This document shows, one piece after another, positions 42,550 to 50,983 of a stretch of 64,000 nt of DNA. The number at the start of each line of letters is the position of its first letter. The first letter of the stretch is position 1. The position numbers and the translations under genes were made by a program. Where the stretch lies: assembly GCA_913061235.1 (NCBI GenBank), contig CAJXTB010000008.1:248001-312000 (forward strand), given 5' to 3'. The DNA comes from an uncultured Pseudomonadota bacterium. Its GTDB lineage: Bacteria > Myxococcota_A > UBA796 > GCA-2862545. The notes under the pieces are model-generated. The model made no database searches, was not told where the DNA came from, and worked only from the letters and a program-made list of their open reading frames with translations.

Positions 42550-43344
42550 CTACCGCGTGGGTACGCCGACCAGAAAGGTGAGGTGCACGAGAGCCGCACG
42601 TTGCGCGCCTGTCGTCCAGGTCAAGCCGTCCAGGCCAGTTGTCAGCGCGAGCATCTCGCTCTGACTACGCGAACGTAAGCAGCTGACCATCCCGTCAAAT
42701 CCGACCATCAGCGGCACCACCGGGACTAGATACGTCGCCACGAGGGCCCAAAACGACGGCCGAACAAAGGGCATCACCGCCAAGACGCCGAGCGGAATCA
42801 GACAGGTCATGGCCAAGTCCCGCCACCGGCGGTTCAGCAACTCAACAACCACAATGGGCTGCCCGGCATGACTCGCGTCGGCGAGCACGGCGCGCGCATC
42901 GTCGTCAGAAAAATGATGCAGCGCATTGATGAGGGTTCGCAGTCCAGTCAGTGACTCTGGCACCGCTGACGCATCGACCGGCTCCGACAGGTAGCGAGCG
43001 GATGGACGATGACGGGCGACCAACCGGGCGGCCCGGCTGGACGGAAACCAATCCGTACACACCACCTCAACATCATAATCCCCCAGAGCCGGGAGCAGCG
43101 GGCCCGTTCCCCCAGATGCCAAGTCCACAATTCGGTCGGGCACGAGCTGGGCAATCAGACGGTTGAGCAGGATTGCCAGCGCTTTCGGAACGCCAGCGAG
43201 CGACTCCAGCCCGCGCAGGGCGTCGGTCTCCGCTTGCCGCAACACCTCGGGCGTGTGTGCCCAGTCGTTGAACTCGAACAGATGAATACGGCGTTTGAGG
43301 ATGCAGGCTCCCGAGCGAGCGCGGCAGCTATCCCGTCTCCACAA
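42550..43344 (-). CDS. Class I methyltransferase-like membrane-attached protein
   Basis: About 264 residues. The N-terminal part (RIHLFEFNDWAHTPEVLRQAETDALRG) is followed by RIVDLASGGTGPLLPAL, a SAM motif I, VEVVCTDWFPSS for the acidic strand end, and TLINALHHFSDDDARAVL for motif III, then two hydrophobic helices (CLIPLGVLAVMPFV, FWALVATYLVPVVPLMV) unusual for the fold. Start uncertain: no ATG stands where the domain begins. Listed start is TTG at 43344; GTG at 43395 and an ATC with GGGAG ahead (near 43290) are alternatives. Lies directly downstream of the AAA-type gene, overlapping its end by 17 bases or more, and upstream of the arrestin-like gene. Confidence 0.75.
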   Translation of the reverse strand: MWRRDSCRARSGACILKRRIHLFEFNDWAHTPEVLRQAETDALRGLESLAGVPKALAILLNRLIAQLVPDRIVDLASGGTGPLLPALGDYDVEVVCTDWFPSSRAARLVARHRPSARYLSEPVDASAVPESLTGLRTLINALHHFSDDDARAVLADASHAGQPIVVVELLNRRWRDLAMTCLIPLGVLAVMPFVRPSFWALVATYLVPVVPLMVGFDGMVSCLRSRSQSEMLALTTGLDGLTWTTGAQRAALVHLTFLVGVPTR

Positions 43345-43930
43345 ATAAAGGCGCGCCCGCAACAATCCAGTCGTACAGCGCGCCCTCCACGGCACGAATG
43401 TCGTCCCCAAACTCCGCCAGAAGGTGCTGTAGATGCTCGTCGGATACCTCCGGAAGTACACCCGAACTCAAGCGCGCCCACTCAAGACGGCTGCCAACAA
43501 TCTGACGAAGGTGCGCAGCCGAGACCTGGCCCACGGGCACGTCCACGACTCGGTACCCACACCGCCGTAGGAACGGCGTCATGTCCGCATGGGTTGCAAC
43601 CGCTACCGACTCCGCGAGACGCAAGTACCACCAGCGACGCAGCGGACCAAAGTGGTCAGCTTCGTCCATCAGATAGATGCCGCCCGCGCACACCGGTCCC
43701 CCGTGATCAACCCGTGAATAACGGGCTTGTGGCAGGTGGGCGGCGAGCCCATGAAGGTGAGAAGACTTGCCCCGCCCACAGTCTCCACGAACCTGAATGG
43801 CCGTGCCGGGCACCAACAACTCAGCGGCCAAGTCTGCGAAGTCACCAACAGCCAACGAGCGCCGCTCGGCCAAGGTCAGCTCTCCAAACGGATTGCAGCG
43901 TAGGTTCACAGATGCAAGCGGGACAGCCAT
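43328..43930 (-). CDS. Small AAA-type ATPase
   Basis: A 200-residue P-loop ATPase. Walker A is GDCGRGKS (49-56), Walker B IYLMDEAD (85-92), with the ADMTPFLRRCGY stretch near the sensor 1 position, and a C-terminal helical lid (LEWARLSSGVLPEVSDEHLQHLLAEFG). It opens with LRCNPFGELTLAERR, which resembles TniB/ExeA-like ATP-binding proteins. The frame extends far upstream (44128), but the ATG at 43930 begins the domain. First gene of a probable operon with the methyltransferase and the arrestin-like gene, divergent to a J-domain gene; this points to a chaperone/ATPase partnership not known to me. Confidence 0.85.
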   Translation of the reverse strand: MAVPLASVNLRCNPFGELTLAERRSLAVGDFADLAAELLVPGTAIQVRGDCGRGKSSHLHGLAAHLPQARYSRVDHGGPVCAGGIYLMDEADHFGPLRRWWYLRLAESVAVATHADMTPFLRRCGYRVVDVPVGQVSAAHLRQIVGSRLEWARLSSGVLPEVSDEHLQHLLAEFGDDIRAVEGALYDWIVAGAPLFVETG

Positions 43931-43983
43931 GCCAACACAGTACCGCGACTCAACAGCGGCGCGAGATGTGCCGATGCCCGGGC

Positions 43984-44475
43984 ATGACCTTTGCTCAACA
44001 TCTCGACCGCCTTCTCGCACCCACCCCTCCGCCAACGGGATGGTCCATGCCAGACACCCACCAACACGCATGGTTCGTAGATGCCTGCGCCCTCCCCACC
44101 GCGCAGAAGCCTGCAGCGGTCGCAACACTCACAAGCAGGCCAACGCTGCACCTCGTTCCTTCCGGTGACGACGGCGACACGCCTCCCCTTCGCCCACAAG
44201 GCGCGCCGAACCAGCCACGGCTTGTGGTCTGGAATGACGAGCAACGCGAAGCGCTCAACACCTTGTCGCTCCTGGGCGCCACAGTTCACGCGCAGGTACC
44301 GTTCGACGTCGCGCGCCGTGAGTGGCGCCAGCTCGCACGCACGCTTCATCCAGACAGCGCCTCTAACGGCGGAAATCCCAACGCTTTCGCACAGGCTGCC
44401 GCCGCCTGGGACGTCCTAAAGTCCGGTCCTCTCTTGGTGGAGGACACCGGAGTCTTTGCCGCAGGACTGCGCTAA
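43984..44475 (+). CDS. J-domain-like protein
   Basis: A 163-residue protein. Residues about 105-150 (VPFDVARREWRQLARTLHPDSASNGG, FAQAAAAWDVLKSG) have helix II, HPD (122-124) and helix III of a J-domain, which stimulates Hsp70-type ATPases. The first half is a low-complexity part with a PTPPPTG loop and an NTP-like FVDACALP/VVWNDEQREA rhythm without a named fold. The frame is open upstream to 43009 because it lies antisense to other genes. Divergent to the AAA-type gene with a 53-base gap, so they share their promoter region. DnaK is not encoded in the window. Confidence 0.75.
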   Translation: MTFAQHLDRLLAPTPPPTGWSMPDTHQHAWFVDACALPTAQKPAAVATLTSRPTLHLVPSGDDGDTPPLRPQGAPNQPRLVVWNDEQREALNTLSLLGATVHAQVPFDVARREWRQLARTLHPDSASNGGNPNAFAQAAAAWDVLKSGPLLVEDTGVFAAGLR

Positions 44476-44480
44476 AGCGT

Positions 44481-44496
44481 TGTTGCTACCGCAACA
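44481..44496. terminator. Perfect 6-bp hairpin at convergent stops
   Basis: TGTTGC, loop TACC, GCAACA, six perfect pairs. It begins 6 bases after the J-domain stop and contains the TAG stop of the opposite gene (44486-44488). No T-run. Confidence 0.4.
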
Positions 44497-45163
44497 GCTC
44501 GTCCACATCTACGCCCGTGCGGTCTTCAATACCCACGAGCAAGCCGCGCAGAACAATGCCCATTCCAACCAGCGTTGGAATGCCAACAGCGGCGAGCGAC
44601 CAGCCTGTGTAGCTGCCGAGCTCAGAGGTAAAGGCTTCCGTTCCTGTAGCGCTTGTCACCATGAAACGGGCGAAGACGAAGGTGCCCACCGCTGACAGCA
44701 CTAGGACCATGCCCATCCAGAAGGTGGCTCGGACCAGAGCCGCCTCGTGCACGTCTGTTGTCCCCTTTTCCTCTAGGAGGGCTTGCACCTTTTCGGCGTC
44801 TAGAAGCGGGTCAAGCAGAGCGGGAATGGCAGGCCACGGCGTGCGCGTCGACACCAACACAAACAGGCCCATGATCAGCGGTACAGCAGCTTCTTTCCAT
44901 GCAAACCAGCGGACATCCAGCTCGAACAGCCCAATGCCTCCCGTCAGCAGCACACTGCCAATCACAATGAGGGCAATCGGGCTGACCCGACGCGAGCGCA
45001 CCGCTGTGTAGGCTGAGAAGCCCAGCGGAAAGGCCAGCGCCACCAGGAGACCCCACACCGGTCCAAGCCAGTCTTCGGTCGACAGGAAGACGAGCACAAT
45101 GGTCGGCGCAGCGGCGTTGATCAGCAGCTCGACAATCGCACTGCTGGAGTTCGGACGTGACAT
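44486..45163 (-). CDS. VC0807-like polytopic membrane protein
   Basis: A 225-residue protein with six helices in a pattern of the VC0807 family (LLINAAAPTIVLVFLSTEDWLGPVWGLLVALAFPLGFSAYTAVRSRRVSPIALIVIG). Family function is unknown. The start ATG at 45163 is used, as it shortens the leader to a polar N-terminus; the frame goes to 45205. Divergent to the AlkZ-like gene, which starts 36 bases away. Confidence 0.78.
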   Translation of the reverse strand: MSRPNSSSAIVELLINAAAPTIVLVFLSTEDWLGPVWGLLVALAFPLGFSAYTAVRSRRVSPIALIVIGSVLLTGGIGLFELDVRWFAWKEAAVPLIMGLFVLVSTRTPWPAIPALLDPLLDAEKVQALLEEKGTTDVHEAALVRATFWMGMVLVLSAVGTFVFARFMVTSATGTEAFTSELGSYTGWSLAAVGIPTLVGMGIVLRGLLVGIEDRTGVDVDELLR

Positions 45164-45198
45164 GCCCGCCGCACTATGTCGGTCGGACGGAGGGGTCC

Positions 45199-46338
45199 AT
45201 GGCACAGGTTTCGCTTACCGAAGAACACGTCCGGTGGTTTCGTGCACAACGCCTAGGACTGGTCGACTCCACCATGGTCACGGCCTCATCCGTCGCGGCG
45301 CGCTTGCTGGGCGCACAGGCCCAGGTGGAGTCATGCGCACTGCACGGCCTATCCGCGCGTATGCACTCCCCAGCGACCGCCAGCGACATTGCAGCCGAGC
45401 TCTCCCCCGCAGGTCCGCTAGTCCGCTGTTGGGGCCAACGTGACACCATGCACATCTACGCCATCGAAGACTGGCCGCTCATCATCGCCGCTCAGGTGCA
45501 GTGGAAGCAGTCGGGCCGACGCATTGCTCCGCCACCCGATGACGTCATTGCCGCAGGCCTGGACCGCATGCACTCCCTCGCGCGTCCGGTGAGCCGCGAA
45601 GACTTGTTCGACGTCATGCCGGATGCGTACGTCGAGATGTGGCAGACGGCCCTCACCACTGACCGCAACACCGCACTTCGCTACGCCACTGGGCGCATCT
45701 TCTGGGTGTTGTGCCGCCGCGGAGATGCCTGTGCTGCCGGCAAGAGCGGCAGCCAACAGCTGTATGTCGCCCGCAACGTCTGGTACCCCGAGCTGGCGTG
45801 GTCTCTGCCTGACAGCCACGAGGCGAATGTATGCCTGACACGCCGATTCTTGGCGTTGTCCGGTCCAGCCACGGTCACGGATGTCGCGTACCACTTCGGT
45901 TCGAACGTTGGCGACGCCCGACCGTGGGTCGAGGCCCTAGCTGCCGAGACTGTCGAGGTCTCGTGCGGTGAACGTAAGGGCTTGCTGGCGCTTTCTGCGG
46001 ACCTAGACGCCCTGCGCGAACCGGTCGGAGAGTGGCCCACGCGCATGCTGCCCGCCTACGACATGAAGTGGATGAGCCACAAGGACAAGACCTGGGTCAC
46101 ACCCCTCAAATCCGATGAGAAGCTGGTCTGGCGCAAGGCCGCTCGCGTGACCGGATGTCTCGTCCATCGTGGCCAGCCGGTTGCGTGCTGGACCGCCAAG
46201 AAACGGTCGAAGGCCATCGACGTCACCCTCGAACCACTCTCGGGGTGGTCCGAGACCCTGTTGGCGGACGCTCAGGCCGAGTCCCACCGCTACGCCGAGC
46301 ACCTCGGCAAGCGCGAGGCGACCGTCAAAGTGGCCTAA
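45199..46338 (+). CDS. AlkZ-like winged-helix DNA glycosylase family protein
   Basis: A 379-residue protein with the HTH_42/AlkZ fold. QAQ (40-42) in RLLGAQAQVESC is the Q-x-Q motif used by AlkZ-type glycosylases, which unhook interstrand crosslinks; RPVSREDLFDVM and GPATVTDVAYHFG are winged-helix parts in the family. The ATG at 45199 has GGAGGGG before it; a frame goes upstream to 45157. Some relatives act in antibiotic self-resistance, but there is no toxin cluster nearby. Ends 3 bases from the convergent secreted-protein gene. Confidence 0.87.
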   Translation: MAQVSLTEEHVRWFRAQRLGLVDSTMVTASSVAARLLGAQAQVESCALHGLSARMHSPATASDIAAELSPAGPLVRCWGQRDTMHIYAIEDWPLIIAAQVQWKQSGRRIAPPPDDVIAAGLDRMHSLARPVSREDLFDVMPDAYVEMWQTALTTDRNTALRYATGRIFWVLCRRGDACAAGKSGSQQLYVARNVWYPELAWSLPDSHEANVCLTRRFLALSGPATVTDVAYHFGSNVGDARPWVEALAAETVEVSCGERKGLLALSADLDALREPVGEWPTRMLPAYDMKWMSHKDKTWVTPLKSDEKLVWRKAARVTGCLVHRGQPVACWTAKKRSKAIDVTLEPLSGWSETLLADAQAESHRYAEHLGKREATVKVA

Positions 46339-46345
46339 CGGCTAC
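46330..46345. terminator. Short hairpin at convergent stops
   Basis: GTGGCC, loop TAAC, GGCTAC: six pairs including one G-U. The loop carries the TAA of the AlkZ-like gene and the right arm the TAG of the opposite gene. No T-run. Confidence 0.3.
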
Positions 46346-46911
46346 ATCCAGATGCACTTGTGCGACGACGCCCACACCATCTCATCATTGACCCAACGGC
46401 CGGTTCCGAGTGGGTTTCCGCTGTTGGTAAAGAACACGCCCAGCGTGCCATCGGCGTTCTTCTTCAGGTCATAACTGCCACGAAAGTGGGCACCGTCCGC
46501 CATCAATCGCTGGTTGCATGTGGACCGCGACGGGTCGATATTCGCCTCAAACGCAATCGATGAGTCGCAGTCACGACACGCACCGGCAGGACCGACCTGC
46601 CCCGTCACAATCCAGGTCACCACGCAGGTGCGACCCGTTGTTCCATCCACCGCTGTGGTCGTGCGCCAGGTGGTATTGGGAGCAATGTGCCGTTGTTCAA
46701 TGCCCGTCACGCGGCCTGACGCCGAGACACTTAGGTTGCCCGTGTAGGTCTGGTCCGCTCCAACCGCAGTCGACGCCCCACCGTTGACCGGAGGCGTCTC
46801 GCATTGTCCGGTCTGAACCATGGACGTTGCACTTGGCAGAGTGGGTACCGGCTCATCTGCCAGAGCCGTCGTCGCCATTATCAAGCTCATCGTCGCCAAC
46901 AATCCGCGCAT
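46342..46911 (-). CDS. Secreted hypothetical protein
   Basis: A 189-residue protein with signal peptide (MRGLLATMSLIMATTALAD) and a mature domain with six cysteines, including GACRDCDSSIAFEANIDPSRSTC and KCIW at the end. The middle has a repeated TTWRTTTAVDGTTGRT rhythm. GGGAG ribosome site. Not similar to any family known to me. Divergent to the big Ig-like lipoprotein gene across 141 bases. Confidence 0.75.
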   Translation of the reverse strand: MRGLLATMSLIMATTALADEPVPTLPSATSMVQTGQCETPPVNGGASTAVGADQTYTGNLSVSASGRVTGIEQRHIAPNTTWRTTTAVDGTTGRTCVVTWIVTGQVGPAGACRDCDSSIAFEANIDPSRSTCNQRLMADGAHFRGSYDLKKNADGTLGVFFTNSGNPLGTGRWVNDEMVWASSHKCIWM

Positions 46912-47052
46912 GTTCACTCCCTGTACGTGCAGTCTACACCTGGGAACGCCAACCATTCCCATTCCACACCGCTTTGAGACGTTTCAGCGGTTCGTACTGC
47001 TGAACAACCCGCAATCCCGATCCGACAGGCCCAAGCATCCCTTGGAGACCCC

Positions 47053-49950
47053 ATGCCCCGCCTGTCACTGCTACTCAGCCTCGCGCTCGTCATAGGCTGC
47101 AACGAAGCCCCCACGCCGTCCACAGCGACCATTCGTCCCGCTGCCCCCACCACCCTTGAGGATCTGACCCTCATTGTTGGCGAAGCGACCGACCCCAACC
47201 GCTCTGACTCCCCCACGCAGATGATTCGCTGGGCGCTGAACGGTCAGGAGGTCCCCACACTCAACGATCGAAAGCTCATTCCCAGCAGCATGACCTCAGC
47301 CGGTGATGTCTGGACGGCGAAGATCATTGCCAGTGACGGCGACCTGGAGTCCATTCCGCGCACGGTCAGCACCACCATCCTCAACACACACGCCAACGGC
47401 ACCGTGCGCTTTGAAGACGAGACCCCGCAACCCGGCGAGGCGCTCGTTGCGGTCGCCACCTTCTCGGACATTGACGACCAAGACATTGAGCTAAACTGGC
47501 ACTGGGCACTCAATGGTCAAGTCACGGCCTTCGACCAACCCACCATCCCAGCCGGCTTGACCCAGAAGGGCGAGAGCTGGACGGTCAGCGTTGTGGGCTT
47601 CGACGGAAACGACTCGAGTGAAGCGGCACAAAGCACCGTGATCATCGGCAACAGCGCGCCGGTCCTACGCGCCGTCAGCATTGGCCCAGATGGCGCCGTT
47701 GCAGGCGACGACCTCATGGCAACCGTTGCCGCGACAGACCCAGACGGCGACTCGGTCACCTTCCGCTACGACTGGCTTGTTGACGGACAGTCCATGGAAG
47801 AGACCGGAGGCCAGCTCGACGGGTCACGCCTCACCCGCGACCAGCGCGTGGACGTCTGGGTCACCGCCACAGATGGCAGCGCGAGCAGCCAGCCCATGCG
47901 CGCCAGCCTGTTCATTGAAAACAGCCGCCCGGAAGTCACGTCAGTGACGTTCAACCGTGACCGCGCCACCGCTCAGGACCCGCTGGTCTGCATTGCAGAT
48001 GGCATCACAGATGCGGACGGTGACGACCTGGAGCTCAGCTACTTTTGGTCGGTGAACGACGCCGTTGTGTGGTGGCAAGCCGAGCTCGGAGTTCCCGTTG
48101 TCCGCGGAGATGAAGTGACCTGTACGGTCTTTGCCGCCGACGACAGCGCAGCATCGGTGCCCGTGACCAGCCCGCGTCTGACCATTGACAACGCCATCCC
48201 AACGGACAACGGCCTTCAGCTCACGACAGACACGCCTACGGCTGGCTCCGACCTTGGTGTCGCCTTTGTCGACCCCTCTGACCCCGATGGTGACGAGCTC
48301 TTTGAGTCGTTCGCGTGGACCGTCAACGACAAAGCGGTCCAAGAAGGCCCCTGGCTCAGCGCCGGTGAGTTCTCCCGTGGAGATGTGCTCTCGGTCACCG
48401 CAGTCCTGACCGACGGCATTGACCAAGGCCAGCTGCGAACCGCCCAGGTCGTGGTTCGTAACGCCGTGCCCGTCGTACAAGATGTCACCCTCACGGGCTC
48501 CCCCACAACCGGTGACCTCACTGTCTCCGTCACGTCCAGCGACGCCGACAACGACACCCTCATCACCTCCTACAGCTGGTTCATCAACGGCGCCGCAGCC
48601 GGCGTCACCGACAGCACGCTCGGCGGTCAGCTGACTCAGCGCGGCGACGAAGTCGGCGTCGCCATCCAGGTGAACGACGGCATGGGTGGCGTCACGACAA
48701 GCCAGTCCGGCATCATCCTCGTCGGCAACCGAGCCCCCGCCTTGGCAGCCGTGAGCATTGATGCGGCCTCAGCGAGCGTCGGTGATGTCCTCGCTGCCAT
48801 CTTCGACCCCGCCACAGACGCAGATGGCGACGACATCGTCTACAGCTACGCGTGGCGAGTCGACGGTACGGTTGTGGGCACAGACTCCACCGTGACCTTG
48901 CCAGAAGGCAGCGGCGGAGCACAGATCTCCGTCACCGTCACTCCGTCCGACCTCTTCGGTGCAGGCGACTCTGCCACCTCGCAGAGCATCCCCTTCATCA
49001 ACCAAGCACCGACCGTGACCAGCGTCACGCTGACCCCACAGACCGGTGCCACGGTCAACAGTATTCTGACCGCGGACTGGACAGCCACAGACCCCGAGAA
49101 CGACGACCTCGAAGTCACCTTCGTGTGGCTTGCCATGGGCTCAACCCAGCCCATCTTCTCGCCCAACTTCCCTGTTCAGGAGTTTGCCGCAGCCGGCGAC
49201 GACGTGTGGGTCTCGGTTCGCGTATCCGACGGAACGAACACCTCCGAGTTCGTCAGTTCAACGCGCGTCACCATTGAAAACTCGGCACCCGAACCCCTCG
49301 TTCTGTCCTTCGAGCCACCTGTCATCCAGCCCAACACCGCCCTCAAGTGCGCCGTCAATGGCCTGTTTGATGCCGATGGAGACGACCTGAGCATCGAGGT
49401 TCAGTGGCTCGCAGACGGCGAGCTCTACGACGGTGAAACAGCAGATGGCTCGTACGACGGTGACACCATCCCGGCGGAGACCGTCGGCCTGTTCGAGACG
49501 TGGGAATGCCACGCCACCGCATCCGACGGCACGACCTCGAGCACCACACAGGCCATTGACGACGACGTGGACTTCGGAGACGAAAACATCACCGGCCAGT
49601 ACACCGCTGACAGCCACGTGCTGTACCGCGTGCGCGCCATCGAGTTTCCACAGACAGACGCCCAGGCCAGCTACGCCCAGGCGTGTACCGACATTGGCGC
49701 ACTGCCGGTCTCGTGCGACGCCGACGAGCTGGGCGCTACCTACGACGCCTCTGCCTACGGCGCCTTGGCCTTCGACACCGCAACCTACAGCTGCGACATC
49801 AGTGCCCACGTCGCCCACCTGACCGGATGGCAAGGCCTAGTGAGCTTCCACCAACCCGACATCGACACTCGCGGCATCTGCGAAGAAGGCTGTGTTGAAG
49901 AGTCCCTCGTCGCACATCCGCTGTGCGCCGCAGCCGTTGACGACGACTAA
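47053..49950 (+). CDS. Lipoprotein with nine Ig/cadherin-like repeats
   Basis: A 965-residue lipoprotein (LSLALVIGC). Nine repeats of about 90 residues share a pattern of A/V-P-x-V-x-x-V-T-x-x-P, then a strand with (T/S)-D-x-D-x-D-x-(I/V/L)-x-Y-x-W-x-(V/I)-(D/N)-G, then (G/A)-D-x-(V)-x-(V)-x-V-x-(A/S)-x-D-G. This is the PKD- or cadherin-like fold of outer-surface proteins, with Asp-rich loops that can bind calcium. About 120 Cys-containing residues after the last repeat form a separate end. Starts after GGAG. Its stop shares four bases with the convergent MAPEG gene. Confidence 0.87.
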   Translation: MPRLSLLLSLALVIGCNEAPTPSTATIRPAAPTTLEDLTLIVGEATDPNRSDSPTQMIRWALNGQEVPTLNDRKLIPSSMTSAGDVWTAKIIASDGDLESIPRTVSTTILNTHANGTVRFEDETPQPGEALVAVATFSDIDDQDIELNWHWALNGQVTAFDQPTIPAGLTQKGESWTVSVVGFDGNDSSEAAQSTVIIGNSAPVLRAVSIGPDGAVAGDDLMATVAATDPDGDSVTFRYDWLVDGQSMEETGGQLDGSRLTRDQRVDVWVTATDGSASSQPMRASLFIENSRPEVTSVTFNRDRATAQDPLVCIADGITDADGDDLELSYFWSVNDAVVWWQAELGVPVVRGDEVTCTVFAADDSAASVPVTSPRLTIDNAIPTDNGLQLTTDTPTAGSDLGVAFVDPSDPDGDELFESFAWTVNDKAVQEGPWLSAGEFSRGDVLSVTAVLTDGIDQGQLRTAQVVVRNAVPVVQDVTLTGSPTTGDLTVSVTSSDADNDTLITSYSWFINGAAAGVTDSTLGGQLTQRGDEVGVAIQVNDGMGGVTTSQSGIILVGNRAPALAAVSIDAASASVGDVLAAIFDPATDADGDDIVYSYAWRVDGTVVGTDSTVTLPEGSGGAQISVTVTPSDLFGAGDSATSQSIPFINQAPTVTSVTLTPQTGATVNSILTADWTATDPENDDLEVTFVWLAMGSTQPIFSPNFPVQEFAAAGDDVWVSVRVSDGTNTSEFVSSTRVTIENSAPEPLVLSFEPPVIQPNTALKCAVNGLFDADGDDLSIEVQWLADGELYDGETADGSYDGDTIPAETVGLFETWECHATASDGTTSSTTQAIDDDVDFGDENITGQYTADSHVLYRVRAIEFPQTDAQASYAQACTDIGALPVSCDADELGATYDASAYGALAFDTATYSCDISAHVAHLTGWQGLVSFHQPDIDTRGICEEGCVEESLVAHPLCAAAVDDD

Positions 49951-50339
49951 GCGAGCAAGCTGAGCGACATGCCCACCAGGGCCACCCACCCCGTCGTGAA
50001 CGCCAGCGTGCGTACGACGGGGATTCCTGCGATGTAGATCACGGTGTACAGAACGCGCGCGGCAAAAAATACTTGGGCGCCCAATACAATGACCGGAGCA
50101 TCGGCCTGCCCAAGAGCGGCAGCAGACAGCACCACACCGGCAAATAGCGGCACATTCTCAAGCGCGTTTCGATGCGCGGCAGCCGCACGTCGCGCCCACT
50201 CCGCTGGCTTTGTCGGCTCCGCCGTCGGGTTGTCCAAGGCCGGCCACAGCCCGCCCGACACCACGCGCTCCACGACGTAGGGCAACCACAGAACAGCAGT
50301 CCACAGAACCGTCGCTACCAACCAATGCACCGATGTCAT
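49947..50339 (-). CDS. MAPEG-family membrane protein
   Basis: A 130-residue four-helix protein of the MAPEG family. It shows WARRAAAAHRNALENVPLFAGVVL, the family's R-x-x-x-A-H-x-N-x-x-E core, plus QVFFAARVLYTVIYIAGIPVVRTLAF. MAPEG enzymes include glutathione transferases and leukotriene synthases; in bacteria function is mostly unknown. The ATG at 50339 follows GGAGG. Stop overlaps the Ig-like gene's stop by 4 bases. Confidence 0.9.
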   Translation of the reverse strand: MTSVHWLVATVLWTAVLWLPYVVERVVSGGLWPALDNPTAEPTKPAEWARRAAAAHRNALENVPLFAGVVLSAAALGQADAPVIVLGAQVFFAARVLYTVIYIAGIPVVRTLAFTTGWVALVGMSLSLLA

Positions 50340-50386
50340 GCAGGCCTCCAAGCCACCAGCATACCGCAGACCGGGTATGATTGGGC

Positions 50387-50983
50387 ATGACTCCAACTCG
50401 TCGCACAGTGCTCCTCATCGGTCTCGCCAGCATCGCCGCTATGGGTGTTGGTACCGTCACACTCGGCTTACGCGGAACCACCACCGTCGAAGCCCCACCG
50501 GAGCTGACCCTCTTTTCGGTGGAGCAGTACAGCGTGCTCTGCGCCATTGCGGACACCCTACATACCGGTGCCAACGGGCTGCCTACCGGAACAATGGCCG
50601 GTGTCCCCCTGGCTCTGGACCACGTTGTTGGCACCATGAACCCAGCGGACCGCGATGAGTTTCTCCAGGCGCTGACCCTCATTGAGAACGCACTGGTAGG
50701 CGCACTTCTAGACCAACGGACCACCACGTTTACCGGTAGTTCCCCAGAGGTACGCGCCGAGACCCTACGCGCCTGGCAGAACAGCCGGGTGTACGTACGA
50801 CGTCAGGCATTCAAGGCTCTGAAGGGACTGTGCGCCGGTGTGTATTGGTCACAACCGGAGATGGGCCGCCTCGCTGGCTACCTGGGTCCGATGGACTACG
50901 GTCAGGCCTCGTCCGAAAAGCCGACCACCTTCGCCCAACACGCTGTTGCCGAGCCTTCTGAGCCCCTGGAGGTGCAGCCATGA
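50387..50983 (+). CDS. Gluconate 2-dehydrogenase subunit 3-like protein
   Basis: A 198-residue exported helical protein. It begins TPTRRTVLLIGLASIAAMGVG, a twin-arginine-like signal, with FSVEQYSVLCAIADTLHT at about residue 43, the region known from the small subunit of gluconate or other GMC-type dehydrogenases. It overlaps by 4 bases (ATGA) with a GMC oxidoreductase gene, which it probably helps to export and assemble. Twin-arginine export of the pair through the small subunit's signal is a known way. The start is an ATG 6 bases after a TTG at 50381. Confidence 0.85.
   Translation: MTPTRRTVLLIGLASIAAMGVGTVTLGLRGTTTVEAPPELTLFSVEQYSVLCAIADTLHTGANGLPTGTMAGVPLALDHVVGTMNPADRDEFLQALTLIENALVGALLDQRTTTFTGSSPEVRAETLRAWQNSRVYVRRQAFKALKGLCAGVYWSQPEMGRLAGYLGPMDYGQASSEKPTTFAQHAVAEPSEPLEVQP

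Noticed and set aside
43009-43983. Upstream part of the frame that ends in the J-domain protein
   Set aside because: It lies antisense to the ATPase and methyltransferase genes and has low-complexity Gln/Arg/Pro composition; the real start is at about 43984.
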